A stretch of 64,000 nt of DNA, taken from assembly GCA_046309815.1 (NCBI GenBank), contig JBKCOJ010000005.1:248001-312000 (forward strand). The letters are read 5' to 3'. Origin of the DNA: CAITNM01 sp021298215 (GTDB taxonomy: Bacteria > Pseudomonadota > Alphaproteobacteria > Paracaedibacterales > CAITNM01). Both the position numbers and the translations under genes were made by a program. Below, piece by piece: positions 8,015-16,801 of this stretch. The notes beneath the pieces are model-generated. The model saw only the letters and a program-made list of their open reading frames with translations, was not told where the DNA came from and made no database searches. Within the stretch, counting starts at the first letter, position 1. Every line of letters starts with the position of its first letter.

Positions 8015-8335
8015 ATGTTTTTCCGTATCAAGAAGACTGTATTCATGATAGCTATCGCACAAACAATTGCGTATTGCAACGGCGTTTATTCACTTTTAGA
8101 TATTCATACATTGCGCTCAAATAAATTAAATCAAGATAGAAATTATCACGGCAAAAAGATACTCAAGAAACGTCTCCTTGATAAATCACCCTTTTTAATA
8201 AATGGAGCAACTGAAATGGCTGCCCGCCTAGGCTGCGATAAAAACATGTGCCGAGCTCAAAAAAAAATCACAGGAAACACAACCCAATATAATATCATTG
8301 TTTCTGCCTGCGAAATAAAAAGCAGAGAAAAATAA
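8015..8335 (+). CDS. Small exported protein of unknown function
   Basis: The 106-residue product begins with a basic segment and a hydrophobic stretch (MFFRIKKTVFMIAIAQTIAYCNG), consistent with a signal peptide. The mature part is basic, with four cysteines (in CNG, GCDKNMC and SACEI), so disulfides in the periplasm are possible. No family is recognised. TAGAGTGA upstream could serve as a weak ribosome-binding site. Its stop directly abuts the lolA stop in convergent orientation, which suggests the frame is real despite its short length. Confidence 0.5.
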   Translation: MFFRIKKTVFMIAIAQTIAYCNGVYSLLDIHTLRSNKLNQDRNYHGKKILKKRLLDKSPFLINGATEMAARLGCDKNMCRAQKKITGNTTQYNIIVSACEIKSREK

Positions 8336-8923
8336 CTATTCAGCACAAAAAATAGATGAATCTATAGAAATAGACATGTGTGTTTGAGATGGATCTAAAC
8401 ACACTTTTGTTATGGAGCCATCAGGATTTTGGATTTCCCAGCCCAACAATATCATCACTGGTAAAGGCTTGAAGAAAAGCGTTACAGGTATTTGACCAAC
8501 AGGACTATCATACGTCAAAAAAAGCTCCCAACGTTCATCATTTTTTACAAAATTCTTGATAGCAATTTTTTTATCATTAAAGTTAATCGACGACTTTAAT
8601 AAGATGCCTGCAGGTGTGTCTGTTGCATCAAATTTCTGCGTTTCTTGTCCTTCCTGGTAAACAAAAAGCATCCCATTTTTAGCAATCATTTTATCTTTGC
8701 CATAATTGATGCGTAATAATTCTTTTCGCCGATCCAACCAGATTTTCCCTTCAAAATGATTAGAGCGCCGACCATTAACAAAAATATCCATTTCCATATC
8801 AGCTTTGAGAGTTGTCATTGAACTTAAAAATTGCTCAATAATTTTTAGATTAGCTTCATCAACGCCGCTTTCAGAAAAACCAGAACTCAACAATGTCATT
8901 AGAAAAATAAAAATGGGAATCAT
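8336..8923 (-). CDS. lolA: Outer-membrane lipoprotein carrier protein LolA
   Basis: LolA shuttles lipoproteins across the periplasm from LolCDE to the outer membrane. Started at ATG 8923 the product is 195 residues with a signal peptide (MIPIFIFLMTLLSSGFS); a TTG at 8977 would add 18 residues and is less likely. The body has the LolA pattern: LKIIEQFLSSMTTLKADM, then F.G.IWLDRRKELLRINYG and MLFVYQEGQETQKF, a run of antiparallel strands. It is the last gene of the ntrY-ntrX-trkA-lolA run, 56 bases after trkA. Confidence 0.85.
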   Translation of the reverse strand: MIPIFIFLMTLLSSGFSESGVDEANLKIIEQFLSSMTTLKADMEMDIFVNGRRSNHFEGKIWLDRRKELLRINYGKDKMIAKNGMLFVYQEGQETQKFDATDTPAGILLKSSINFNDKKIAIKNFVKNDERWELFLTYDSPVGQIPVTLFFKPLPVMILLGWEIQNPDGSITKVCLDPSQTHMSISIDSSIFCAE

Positions 8924-8979
8924 AATTTTCTCGGAAGTTTTACAGATAATAAGGACGGATGGAAAATAGCTTTTCAATT

Positions 8980-10317
8980 TTATGTACTGACTCTTTTTGA
9001 GTTACAATAAGTAAGTCTATCATTAGCACTAATATTCATTCTAGTTGGCAGAAAATGCAGATCTTCCCCACGCATTAGAACAACAACCATAATTTCAGAC
9101 ATAATTGTTACATCTTCAATATCAAGACCTATGATATGACTGGTTTCTTTTGCTCGCGCTTCTATCAAGACCACATTACCTTCAGCAATTGGATGAATGC
9201 TTTGCAAGTTTCCTTCTCGCACATGTTTCAAAATAGTTGATACCGTTAGTGCTTTTGGACTAATAACTGCATCAGCCCCCAAAGAAGTAACCATAGAAGC
9301 GTACTGCATATTATTCAAAAGCGCTAACGATCTTTTTGCTCCGTGCCTCTTACTAATCAATGAAGCCAATATGTTAACTTTATCATCATTACTTACTGCA
9401 ATAACGGTTTCGCAATTTTCTATATTTGCTTCTTGTAGTAAATCATAATCTAAAGCATCTCCTTGTAAAATTTCCGTACGCTTTAAAAAGCGCGCTATTT
9501 GTTCACAACGTGCAGCGTCTTTCTCGATAATACGAGCATGAACATTTTTATAGTCTTTTTCTAGGCCTACAGCTAAATTCAAGCCAATATTTCCGCCACC
9601 TACTACTAAAATTTCTCGGCTCTCAGAAGTTGAGTATCCAAAAGCTTCCATCACACCATTCAACTGCTCCTGCAACGTAATAACATAGACCTCATCATCA
9701 ACTAAAAGATGATCTCGCGAGGACGGGAAAATTATCTGTTCATCTCGTTTAATCAGCACAATAACTAAATCAAGATGAGGATACAAAGAATTGATATGCT
9801 TTATAGGCGTATTTATTATTCCTGAATGAGATAAACACCTCACACCTATAAGCTTCAGCGACTCATCAATTAGCGAAATAACATCAAACGCTCCAGGTAC
9901 ACGTAAATTTCTATTAATTGTTTGAGCAACCTCAACTTCAGGTGAAATAATCACATCTATTGTTAACTGCTGAGAGGCTAACATTTCTGACCAAGCTGAT
10001 CGCAAATAATTTTGATGACGCACTCGTGCTATTTTCATCGGCACATCAAATAAACATTTTGCAACTTCACAAGCAATCATGTTCACTTCGTCAGAGGAAG
10101 TAACAGCAATAATTAAATCTGCTTCTTTTGCTCCAGCTCGATCCAAAACATCAGGATGAGAAGCAAATCCTAAGACAGGCTGGATGTCTAATTTATCTGA
10201 AATAAGCTCAAGAACCTGAGGAGAGTGGTCAACAACAGTAATATGATTTTGCTCTTGCACTAAATATCGCGCAATACTAAATCCTACCTGGCCAGCGCCA
10301 AGAATAATTGCTTTCAC
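8980..10317 (-). CDS. trkA: Trk potassium uptake regulator TrkA
   Basis: TrkA is the peripheral NAD-binding subunit that gates Trk/Ktr potassium channels. The 445-residue product has two tandem RCK units. The first begins with the Rossmann motif GAGQVGFSIARYL, the second with VVGGGNIGLNLAVGLE near residue 237; each is followed by a TrkA-C segment. It starts at GTG 10317, 3 bases after the ntrX stop. The ntrY-ntrX-trkA order is standard in alphaproteobacteria and often continues to hfq. Here lolA follows and hfq is at 57 kb. Confidence 0.93.
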   Translation of the reverse strand: MKAIILGAGQVGFSIARYLVQEQNHITVVDHSPQVLELISDKLDIQPVLGFASHPDVLDRAGAKEADLIIAVTSSDEVNMIACEVAKCLFDVPMKIARVRHQNYLRSAWSEMLASQQLTIDVIISPEVEVAQTINRNLRVPGAFDVISLIDESLKLIGVRCLSHSGIINTPIKHINSLYPHLDLVIVLIKRDEQIIFPSSRDHLLVDDEVYVITLQEQLNGVMEAFGYSTSESREILVVGGGNIGLNLAVGLEKDYKNVHARIIEKDAARCEQIARFLKRTEILQGDALDYDLLQEANIENCETVIAVSNDDKVNILASLISKRHGAKRSLALLNNMQYASMVTSLGADAVISPKALTVSTILKHVREGNLQSIHPIAEGNVVLIEARAKETSHIIGLDIEDVTIMSEIMVVVLMRGEDLHFLPTRMNISANDRLTYCNSKRVST

Positions 10318-10320
10318 TTT

Positions 10321-11712
10321 TTACCCTTCACGATAATCGCCAACCCCTAATGCACGTAATTTTCTATGTAATGCAGATCTCTCCATTCCTATAAATCGGG
10401 CTGTCTGAGAAATATTTCCATCAAATCTTTGAATTTGCGCTAATAAATATTTTCTTTCAAAAGTTTCTCTTGCTTCGCGCAATGGAAGAACAATAATATC
10501 AGCTGATTTTTGCTGCCAATTTCCACCAAGAGGGGTATCCTCTTGAATTTCCGGAGGAAGCATTTCAGCAGTTATAGGGCTAACGGGATCACCACCAGCC
10601 ATTATTAACAACCACTCAATAACATTTTTAAGCTGCACAATATTTCCGGGCCAATTGTATGTCTGTAAAATTGTTTGCGCGGAATCATCAATTTTTCTTG
10701 GCATCGAACAACGACTTTTCGCTATAGATTCCATAAAATGAGCTATCAAAAACGGAATATCACTCGCACGTTCTTTTAAAGAAGGAAGTCGGATATGATT
10801 AGCAGTAAAACGATAATACAGATCTTCCCTCAAATTACCATTCTGAACCAAATCATTTAAATTCTCAGAAGTGCTTGCAAAATATCGGATGTCAACCTTA
10901 ATAAGATCCTTAGCACCTAACCTAAAAAATGTCCCATCTTGGAGTAATTTCACTATTTTACCTTGAATTGGTAAAGGTAAAAGTTGAATTTCTTCCAGAT
11001 ATAAGGTTCCTCCATGAGTTCTTTCAACAATACCAATTTTTCTTGGTTCGCTTTGATTTTGCCCCTGAATTTCAGTTCCAAAAAGCTCTGCTTCAATAGC
11101 CGTAGGATGCACACTTCCGCAATTAAATAATGTAAAAGGAAGGTTTGCTCTTTTTGAAAGACGATGTATTTCTCGTGCTACTGTTTCTTTGCCCGTACCT
11201 GACTGACCTGTGATAAATGCTCTACTATTTCCCTGAGATATTTCATCGATAAGCTGACGTATCTGCTCTATGGCCATACTTTTACCAATCAAGCCAGAAG
11301 TACCCGCACGCAAGCGCAACTCATCGTTTTCTCTTTTTAATGATGATGATTCTATCGCACGCTCAACAACCATTAACAAACGTTCTGTTTTAAAAGGCTT
11401 TTCAATAAAATCATAGGCACCCTTTTTAATAGCAGCTACAGCTGTCTCGATGGTGCTATGTCCGCTAACCATGATTACAGGAACATAAGGATGATCACGC
11501 TTTATTATTTCTAAAATCTTCAAGCCGTCACGCTCTCCATCTCCCAGCCAAACATCAAGAACAACAAGGTTAGGTTGGCGCTTTTTTATTTCCTCTAATG
11601 CTTGAACTCCATCAGCAGCAATACGGCAGTTGTATCCTTCATCATTCAAAATTCCGCAAATGAGCTCACGAATATCTTTTTCGTCATCTACAATTAAAAT
11701 ATCAAATGCCAT
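10321..11712 (-). CDS. ntrX: Nitrogen-regulation response regulator NtrX
   Basis: The 463-residue product has a receiver domain (DD at 9-10, phospho-acceptor D53 in VVLDVWLGDG). An AAA+ central domain follows (Walker A TGQSGTGKE, Walker B region GGTLYLEEI), then a C-terminal Fis-type helix (NISQTARFIGMERSALHRKLRALG). The GAFTGA loop that contacts sigma-54 in most such regulators is absent: the stretch after ELFGTE reads IQGQNQSEPRKIG. That absence is normal for alphaproteobacterial NtrX, so it probably acts as a DNA-binding regulator without classical sigma-54 activation. It pairs with NtrY encoded 1 base upstream. Confidence 0.93.
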   Translation of the reverse strand: MAFDILIVDDEKDIRELICGILNDEGYNCRIAADGVQALEEIKKRQPNLVVLDVWLGDGERDGLKILEIIKRDHPYVPVIMVSGHSTIETAVAAIKKGAYDFIEKPFKTERLLMVVERAIESSSLKRENDELRLRAGTSGLIGKSMAIEQIRQLIDEISQGNSRAFITGQSGTGKETVAREIHRLSKRANLPFTLFNCGSVHPTAIEAELFGTEIQGQNQSEPRKIGIVERTHGGTLYLEEIQLLPLPIQGKIVKLLQDGTFFRLGAKDLIKVDIRYFASTSENLNDLVQNGNLREDLYYRFTANHIRLPSLKERASDIPFLIAHFMESIAKSRCSMPRKIDDSAQTILQTYNWPGNIVQLKNVIEWLLIMAGGDPVSPITAEMLPPEIQEDTPLGGNWQQKSADIIVLPLREARETFERKYLLAQIQRFDGNISQTARFIGMERSALHRKLRALGVGDYREG

Positions 11713-11713
11713 G

Positions 11714-13525
11714 TTATTCCTTCTTCGAATAAGAAAATTCTAAAACAACTTTTGCACCGGTATGGTGCTCTCTATCTTTAAACTCTATAGTTCCATTGTG
11801 ATCCATTGCGATTTTCGAAACAATGGCCAACCCTAAACCCGTACCTTTTTCTCGCGTTGTATAATAAGGCTCTATTAGACGATCACGATTCTCTTTTTCA
11901 AAACCTGGCCCATTATCTTCAATAATCATATAAAAATGTTTATCACTCAGCAACAATTGAAGTAAAATGCTTGGTTTTGAAATTTTATTCTCTTCTACAG
12001 CATTAATAGCATTTTGCAAAAGATTTGTCAGCAACTGGTTAATTTGCTGACTATCACAATCCCACAAAAAGTTTTTCGGACCAGAAAAATTAAAGGCAAT
12101 GTGAGGATATGCTTGAATTTGTAAATCCAGAGCTTGTTTACACAAATCAACAAGATCTTCTTCTTGCGTTTTTGGATCAGGCATGCGAGCGAAGGATGAA
12201 AATTCATTTACTAAGTTGCCTATATGATTTACTTGGCGCACGATAGTATCGATGCAATTTTGGAAAGTATCTTGATCTGTTTCAATTTGATTTAAGTATT
12301 TACGCTTCAATCGCTCGGCTGATAACTGTATTGGCGTGAGTGGATTTTTAATTTCATGAGCAATTTTTCTTGCAACGTCCGCCCAAGCCGCTTTCCTTTG
12401 ATTAAAAGCCAACTCCTCATTTTGTTTTTTCAAACGATGGGTCATATGGTTAAAGGCGGAAATTAGGTTATCAATTTCATTATTAAGAGGCTTATTCTCA
12501 ATTCGAACAGTCAGATCACCGTGGCTAACTCTGTCCGCCGCCTCTATAAGCTTTGAAATAGGTGAAAATAATGTATTGGCCAATGATAACCCAAGCCAAG
12601 CAGATGCTAAAATTAAAACCAAAACCAAGATTGCAAAAAAGGCAAGGAAAGTTAACTGGATATCGCCTTGTTGAATTTCGAGCATTGAGTATGTTGTTAC
12701 CGCCCCCTTAGCTTTATCTAAAGCCTTTGTAACTTCTTCAGAAACCATTTTTCCTATAAATAAATACGTATCACTCACTGGATCTAGCTGCAACAAAGCT
12801 CTAACCTTATCTTTTTGTGTGAATAAAACAATTTCCCCCTCTTTAGCTTTCGCCAAATCCTGTAGAGAAATATTCTCAAAAGCTAAAGCAAACGTAAAAT
12901 AAGATTTTGCAATAATATTAAGATGCCCATCAAGAACAAGAACCTCGTTCAATCCCCGCTGTTCTGAAAGCTGCGTTAGCGCATGATTGAATTCATCTGC
13001 GTCATGTATCAAGGCTGTTGCTACAGGACGCAATTGCATGACCATGCTCATACCATCAATACGTATTGTTTTTTGATTTTCCTTTATATAGTTCTCTGCA
13101 ATTTCTGTTGCTGCGTTAATGGTAGTTTTAAATGGCTCGGTGAATAGTGATTTAATTGATGAATTAAAGAAAAAGGTTGAAAAAATTGAGATACCTACTG
13201 CAGGAAGCAAACAAGTGATCGCAAGCACCATAATTAAGTGAAAATGAAGTTTAGTCCCCCGAATTCCTCTTTTGCGATCAAGCCATAGCACAACGACCCG
13301 CTTGACTATAAATATGGCTATTAAAATCAAAAGAGCTAAATTGAGATAAAGATATGGCAAAATGGCAGTAGCTCTCAATACTCCAGATCCAAAATGCATT
13401 ACGATTAAAGTCGCTACACAAGAACAAAGCGCCAATCCCATCACAATAAATTGCACATTTTTTGTGATTTTAAGACCACTTAAATGGTGGATTACCCGTG
13501 CTGTAAAAGAAGAAGCTTCGTTCAT
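11714..13525 (-). CDS. ntrY: Nitrogen-regulation sensor histidine kinase NtrY
   Basis: The 603-residue membrane kinase has three or four hydrophobic segments in the first 120 residues and a periplasmic loop. A further transmembrane segment near 285-305 (FLAFFAILVLVLILASAWLG) follows. Then come a HAMP linker (ISKLIEAADRVSHGDLTVRIE), the H-box with the phospho-acceptor histidine (KIAHEIKNPLTPIQLSAER), and the ATPase N, G1 (DNGPGFE) and G2 (GTGLGLAI) boxes. No PAS domain is obvious. It phosphorylates NtrX in response to nitrogen or redox state in relatives. It is the first gene of the operon, with the ATG at 13525. Confidence 0.93.
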   Translation of the reverse strand: MNEASSFTARVIHHLSGLKITKNVQFIVMGLALCSCVATLIVMHFGSGVLRATAILPYLYLNLALLILIAIFIVKRVVVLWLDRKRGIRGTKLHFHLIMVLAITCLLPAVGISIFSTFFFNSSIKSLFTEPFKTTINAATEIAENYIKENQKTIRIDGMSMVMQLRPVATALIHDADEFNHALTQLSEQRGLNEVLVLDGHLNIIAKSYFTFALAFENISLQDLAKAKEGEIVLFTQKDKVRALLQLDPVSDTYLFIGKMVSEEVTKALDKAKGAVTTYSMLEIQQGDIQLTFLAFFAILVLVLILASAWLGLSLANTLFSPISKLIEAADRVSHGDLTVRIENKPLNNEIDNLISAFNHMTHRLKKQNEELAFNQRKAAWADVARKIAHEIKNPLTPIQLSAERLKRKYLNQIETDQDTFQNCIDTIVRQVNHIGNLVNEFSSFARMPDPKTQEEDLVDLCKQALDLQIQAYPHIAFNFSGPKNFLWDCDSQQINQLLTNLLQNAINAVEENKISKPSILLQLLLSDKHFYMIIEDNGPGFEKENRDRLIEPYYTTREKGTGLGLAIVSKIAMDHNGTIEFKDREHHTGAKVVLEFSYSKKE

Positions 13526-13617
13526 TATTTATTTTGTCTGTTTTGCGTGTTTACAGTAAAAATCAATTCTCGCATAATTTAAAACTAGGCAAAAAATAAT
13601 ATCAATCAATATTTATC

Positions 13618-14511
13618 ATGATTAAAAAGTTTATACTATGCTTATTAGCATCTTGGCTAACACTTCTTCCTGCTGACGATGAGAAAATTGAGCCCACTTC
13701 AAGCAAACTTTACAGAAGCTTGGAAAAGGGAGCCAAACGTGCGGTAGTTGCCTTGCCTTTTGACTTAACAATAATTATCAAACAACTAACCGGAGCTCCC
13801 TACAAGAATATCCCTTCTATTTTTTTTAAAGCTGATACCCATTTATCAAAAATTCTATCGACTCAATTTTTTGAAACATGCCTTAGATCAGAAGTGATTT
13901 ATAATCTTTATCCTTGGGCAAAAACGCAAACAAACAAATACTTTCCCGACCTTTCAGCCAAATATTCGATTCTTCCAACACTTATTGCTACGGGAGCGAT
14001 TTCATTAAGTGATGTTATTTGTGCCAACCCCTTTGAAAGAATGAAGGTCTGTTTTACTAATAATTTAAAAATTCCCTTTTATGAAGAAGAAAGATTTAAA
14101 CCCATAGAAATGCTTACTAATCATCGATGGCTTTTTAAGGGCGGCACGATAACTTTTCTGTCAAGCTTTGCTCATGTTGGGACATTTCTTTCCTTAAACC
14201 ATTACCTTAAACAGTATCTTTTTGACAAAGATGGACCCCTTACTATTTATGAGTCTCTTATAATAGGCATGGCAATATCTCCAGTCCAAGCAACTCTCAC
14301 ATATCCTTTTTTAACCTTTCGTGCAAAATTACACGCCGAACAACTACTAACACTAGGCCAAAAGCAAAAAGAGATTTCTGCGACTCAATATTTTATTTCT
14401 CTTATTAAAAACGGATCCGCATCAACCTTGTTCTATGGGTGGAGATCTCGTATTGGGCGCGGCTTTATCTTGGTAGTTTTAGACTCTTATTTATTGAGTC
14501 AATCAAAATAA
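13618..14511 (+). CDS. Mitochondrial carrier family-like protein with signal peptide
   Basis: The 297-residue product has three repeats spaced 91-92 residues apart, each centred on a carrier signature after a hydrophobic helix. They are ALPFDLTIIIKQ (P47), ANPFERMKV (P138, with E140 and K143) and TYPFLTFRAK (P230, with R235). The signature of eukaryotic mitochondrial carriers is Px[DE]xx[KR]. The second halves also fit: WLFKGGTITFLSSF and LFYGWRSRIGRGFILVVLDSYL resemble the [FY]xG...R...Y region. The protein begins with a Sec-like signal (MIKKFILCLLASWLTLLPA). Such carriers are rare in bacteria; Legionella LncP is the known example, a secreted effector. Transport substrate and target membrane are unknown. 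It is monocistronic with no clear Shine-Dalgarno site. Confidence 0.72.
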   Translation: MIKKFILCLLASWLTLLPADDEKIEPTSSKLYRSLEKGAKRAVVALPFDLTIIIKQLTGAPYKNIPSIFFKADTHLSKILSTQFFETCLRSEVIYNLYPWAKTQTNKYFPDLSAKYSILPTLIATGAISLSDVICANPFERMKVCFTNNLKIPFYEEERFKPIEMLTNHRWLFKGGTITFLSSFAHVGTFLSLNHYLKQYLFDKDGPLTIYESLIIGMAISPVQATLTYPFLTFRAKLHAEQLLTLGQKQKEISATQYFISLIKNGSASTLFYGWRSRIGRGFILVVLDSYLLSQSK

Positions 14512-14590
14512 ACACCCCCCAAAAATCATAATCTAGATTGTCTGCACAATCTTTGATACTTTATGAGAAAATTATTTTAAATTCACAAAA

Positions 14591-15442
14591 ATGCAAACTG
14601 ACAAGTGTATATCTTTTTATTTAAAAAATGGAATGGTGAAAGGTCATTTCTGTCGATTAACTCGGTCTATTACAAATGCCTTGGAAAATCATCAATACCC
14701 CAATAAAATCAAAGCTATACTTGCTGAAATGACCGCCATGTCTCAATGTTTCACTATGGACATAAAAGGTGAATCGCAAGCTACCATGCAACTAATGGGC
14801 ACAAGCCCAGTGAAGCTTGCCCTAACAAACTCACTTGATAGCCAATCATTTAGATGTTGTGCGACTTTTGATCAGAACTTCAACGTAGATATTAAAAATC
14901 TATCTCTACCAAAGATTTTCGGCCAAGGTGGAAAACTTGTTTTTACAGTGGATTTTGAAAAGCAACACTATCAAACAATCGTTGAACTCAACGCACACAG
15001 TCTTCAAGAGTGCTTCCAGCATTACTTCACTCAATCCCAACAAATTCAGACCATAGTTTTAATTTGCAGTGATGTAAAAAATAATGAAACAGAAAGCGCC
15101 GCCTTTTTGTTGCAAAGGATGCCAGCAGCTTCTAACTCTCAAGAGGAAGAAAATGACGATTTGTGGCACGAAATATCCTGCTTTTCAGCAACAATAAAAC
15201 CATATGAGTTACTGAGCACAGGGCCCGAAATGGAAAAATTATTAGATCTTGTTTTCAAAGATTTACAACCTGTTGTTTCACGTGAAACAAACTTGTCATT
15301 TCGTTGCACGTGTAGCAAAGAAAAAATTATGAATATACTTAAATCTTTTGAAGCAGCAGAAAATCAAGACGAGTCCACTGAAATCATTTGTGAATATTGT
15401 CACTCAAAATATGTTATAGACAAAAACGAAATAGACCCATAA
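14591..15442 (+). CDS. hslO: Redox-regulated chaperone Hsp33
   Basis: Hsp33 is a holdase activated by oxidation of a zinc-bound cysteine tetrad. The 283-residue product has the N-terminal chaperone fold (YLKNGMVKGHFCRLT, ILAEMTAMSQC, IKGESQATMQL) and the C-terminal redox switch CTCSKEK...CEYCHSKY, a CxC plus CxxC arrangement. A perfect parS site lies inside the coding sequence at 15274-15289 and is read as VSRET. The gene sits where mnmG often lies, just upstream of rsmG-parA-parB. Confidence 0.92.
   Translation: MQTDKCISFYLKNGMVKGHFCRLTRSITNALENHQYPNKIKAILAEMTAMSQCFTMDIKGESQATMQLMGTSPVKLALTNSLDSQSFRCCATFDQNFNVDIKNLSLPKIFGQGGKLVFTVDFEKQHYQTIVELNAHSLQECFQHYFTQSQQIQTIVLICSDVKNNETESAAFLLQRMPAASNSQEEENDDLWHEISCFSATIKPYELLSTGPEMEKLLDLVFKDLQPVVSRETNLSFRCTCSKEKIMNILKSFEAAENQDESTEIICEYCHSKYVIDKNEIDP
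15274..15289. promoter_or_regulatory. parS centromere site 1 (inside hslO)
   Basis: TGTTTCACGTGAAACA is the exact 16-bp palindromic ParB-binding consensus of bacterial chromosomes; the palindrome extends one more base on each side. It lies 0.7 kb before parA and is embedded in the hslO coding sequence. Confidence 0.93.
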
Positions 15443-15473
15443 AATTTAAAAATAAGATTTATTTTCATTTTCA

Positions 15474-16034
15474 ATGCCCACAGATATTTTTGATACGTTT
15501 TCTTTCGAGCTAATTAAATGGAATAAATCTATAAATTTAATTCAAGAAAAAACAGAAAATACTCTCTACGAGCGTCACATAAAAAATTCCCTAGATCTGA
15601 AGCCGTTCATAAACTATGAGAGCGATGTTGTTTTAGATATAGGATCAGGCGCCGGATTTCCCGGGATTATACTTTCCATTGATGGCGCAAAAAATGTACA
15701 TCTCGTGGAACCTAACAAGAAACGGGTGACATTTTTAAATCACATCAAAAACTTATATGATTTGCCTGTCACAATTCATGAATGCCGTTGGCAAGATCTT
15801 GACTTGTTAGAGTTCTCTATTATCACAAGTCGAGCTTTTGCATCACTAAAAGACACATTAGAAATTATGGATTTTGTTTCACGTGAAACAAAACAACTAA
15901 AAGGCTTGTTTTTGAAAGGTGAAAAAATTCAGGAAGAAATTTCAGAAGCAAGAGAAAAGTGGTTATTTGAAGTAGAAATTTTTCCAAGTTCAGCCGGATG
16001 CGTTGCAAAAATAGAAAGGGTTCAAAAAAAATGA
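15474..16034 (+). CDS. rsmG: 16S rRNA (guanine527-N7)-methyltransferase RsmG
   Basis: RsmG (GidB) methylates G527 of 16S rRNA using S-adenosylmethionine. The 186-residue product shows the family core: WNKSINLI, ERHIKNSLDL, the SAM motif VVLDIGSGAGFPGI, the acidic VEPNKKRVTFL and a conserved SRAFASL. It overlaps parA by ATGA (16031-16034), so translation is probably coupled. A second parS site sits inside the gene. The order rsmG-parA-parB is ancestral in many bacteria. Confidence 0.93.
   Translation: MPTDIFDTFSFELIKWNKSINLIQEKTENTLYERHIKNSLDLKPFINYESDVVLDIGSGAGFPGIILSIDGAKNVHLVEPNKKRVTFLNHIKNLYDLPVTIHECRWQDLDLLEFSIITSRAFASLKDTLEIMDFVSRETKQLKGLFLKGEKIQEEISEAREKWLFEVEIFPSSAGCVAKIERVQKK
15875..15890. 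promoter_or_regulatory. parS centromere site 2 (inside rsmG)
   Basis: The same exact 16-bp palindrome TGTTTCACGTGAAACA occurs 601 bases after site 1, and here the symmetry extends to 22 bp through flanking T and A runs. It is read in the same phase (VSRET). It lies 140 bases before the parA start. Confidence 0.95.
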
Positions 16035-16792
16035 CAGCAAAAATCATTATGTTTGCCAATCAAAAGGGTGGCGTAGGAAAAACCACAACAGCAGTTAACA
16101 TGGCAACTATTATTGCAGCATCTCGTTATAAAACACTCCTCATAGATTTCGACCCCCAGGGAAATAGCACTTCTGGAGTTAATGGAGACAAAAATCATCC
16201 AGGCACCTACGAATGGATGGTTGGCTCGCAACTTAGCTCAATTCAGCACACATATATTCCAGATTTACATCTTATTAGCGCAAATATGAACTTAGCTGCA
16301 GCTGATGTTGAGCTCCTTCAAAAGCATGATAAAGAATTCATTCTTCAAAAAAATCTAGATAAATATAAAAATTTTTATGACTATATCATTGTGGACTGTC
16401 CGCCATCGCTAGGACTTCTAACAATTAATGCTTTAACAGCAAGCACACATATCATCGTCCCCATGCAATGTGAATATTATGCATTAGAAGGCATAAGCCA
16501 TATCATGCAAATCATTCAACGCATTCAAGGCGGCTTTAATCCCAATCTTCAATTATTGGGAATTTTATTAACTATGTATGATCGCCGTAGTTCACTCAAT
16601 CAGCAAATTGCTAATGATATACGTTTTCATTTTCAGCAAAAAGTTTTCAATTCAGTCATCCCGAGAAATGTAAAAATTGCAGAAGCACCTTCACATGGAA
16701 AACCTATCATTTTATATGATGTTAAAAGCACTGGCGCTATATCATATATGGACGCAACAAAAGAACTACTACAACGTGTAAGCATTAATTAG
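16031..16792 (+). CDS. parA: Chromosome partitioning ATPase ParA
   Basis: The 253-residue product is a Walker-type partition ATPase that drives separation of ParB-parS complexes. The deviant Walker A motif KGGVGKTTTAVN lies at the N-terminus, followed by LLIDFDPQGNSTSG and the Walker B segment YIIVDCPPSLGLLT. ATG 16031, overlapping the rsmG stop, is the natural start because the protein then begins MTAKIIMFANQKGG. AGAAAGGG within the end of rsmG can serve as ribosome-binding site. Confidence 0.95.
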   Translation: MTAKIIMFANQKGGVGKTTTAVNMATIIAASRYKTLLIDFDPQGNSTSGVNGDKNHPGTYEWMVGSQLSSIQHTYIPDLHLISANMNLAAADVELLQKHDKEFILQKNLDKYKNFYDYIIVDCPPSLGLLTINALTASTHIIVPMQCEYYALEGISHIMQIIQRIQGGFNPNLQLLGILLTMYDRRSSLNQQIANDIRFHFQQKVFNSVIPRNVKIAEAPSHGKPIILYDVKSTGAISYMDATKELLQRVSIN

Positions 16793-16801
16793 GAGAAAAT
16801 A

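Noticed and set aside
14535..14552. AGATTGT/ACAATCT hairpin as terminator of the carrier-like gene
   Set aside because: The stem is short and AT-rich and is not followed by a T run, so it is not supported as a terminator.
15998..16030. Longer N-terminus for ParA
   Set aside because: The extra 11 residues lie inside rsmG and are absent from the ParA family; ATG 16031 overlaps the rsmG stop as ATGA.
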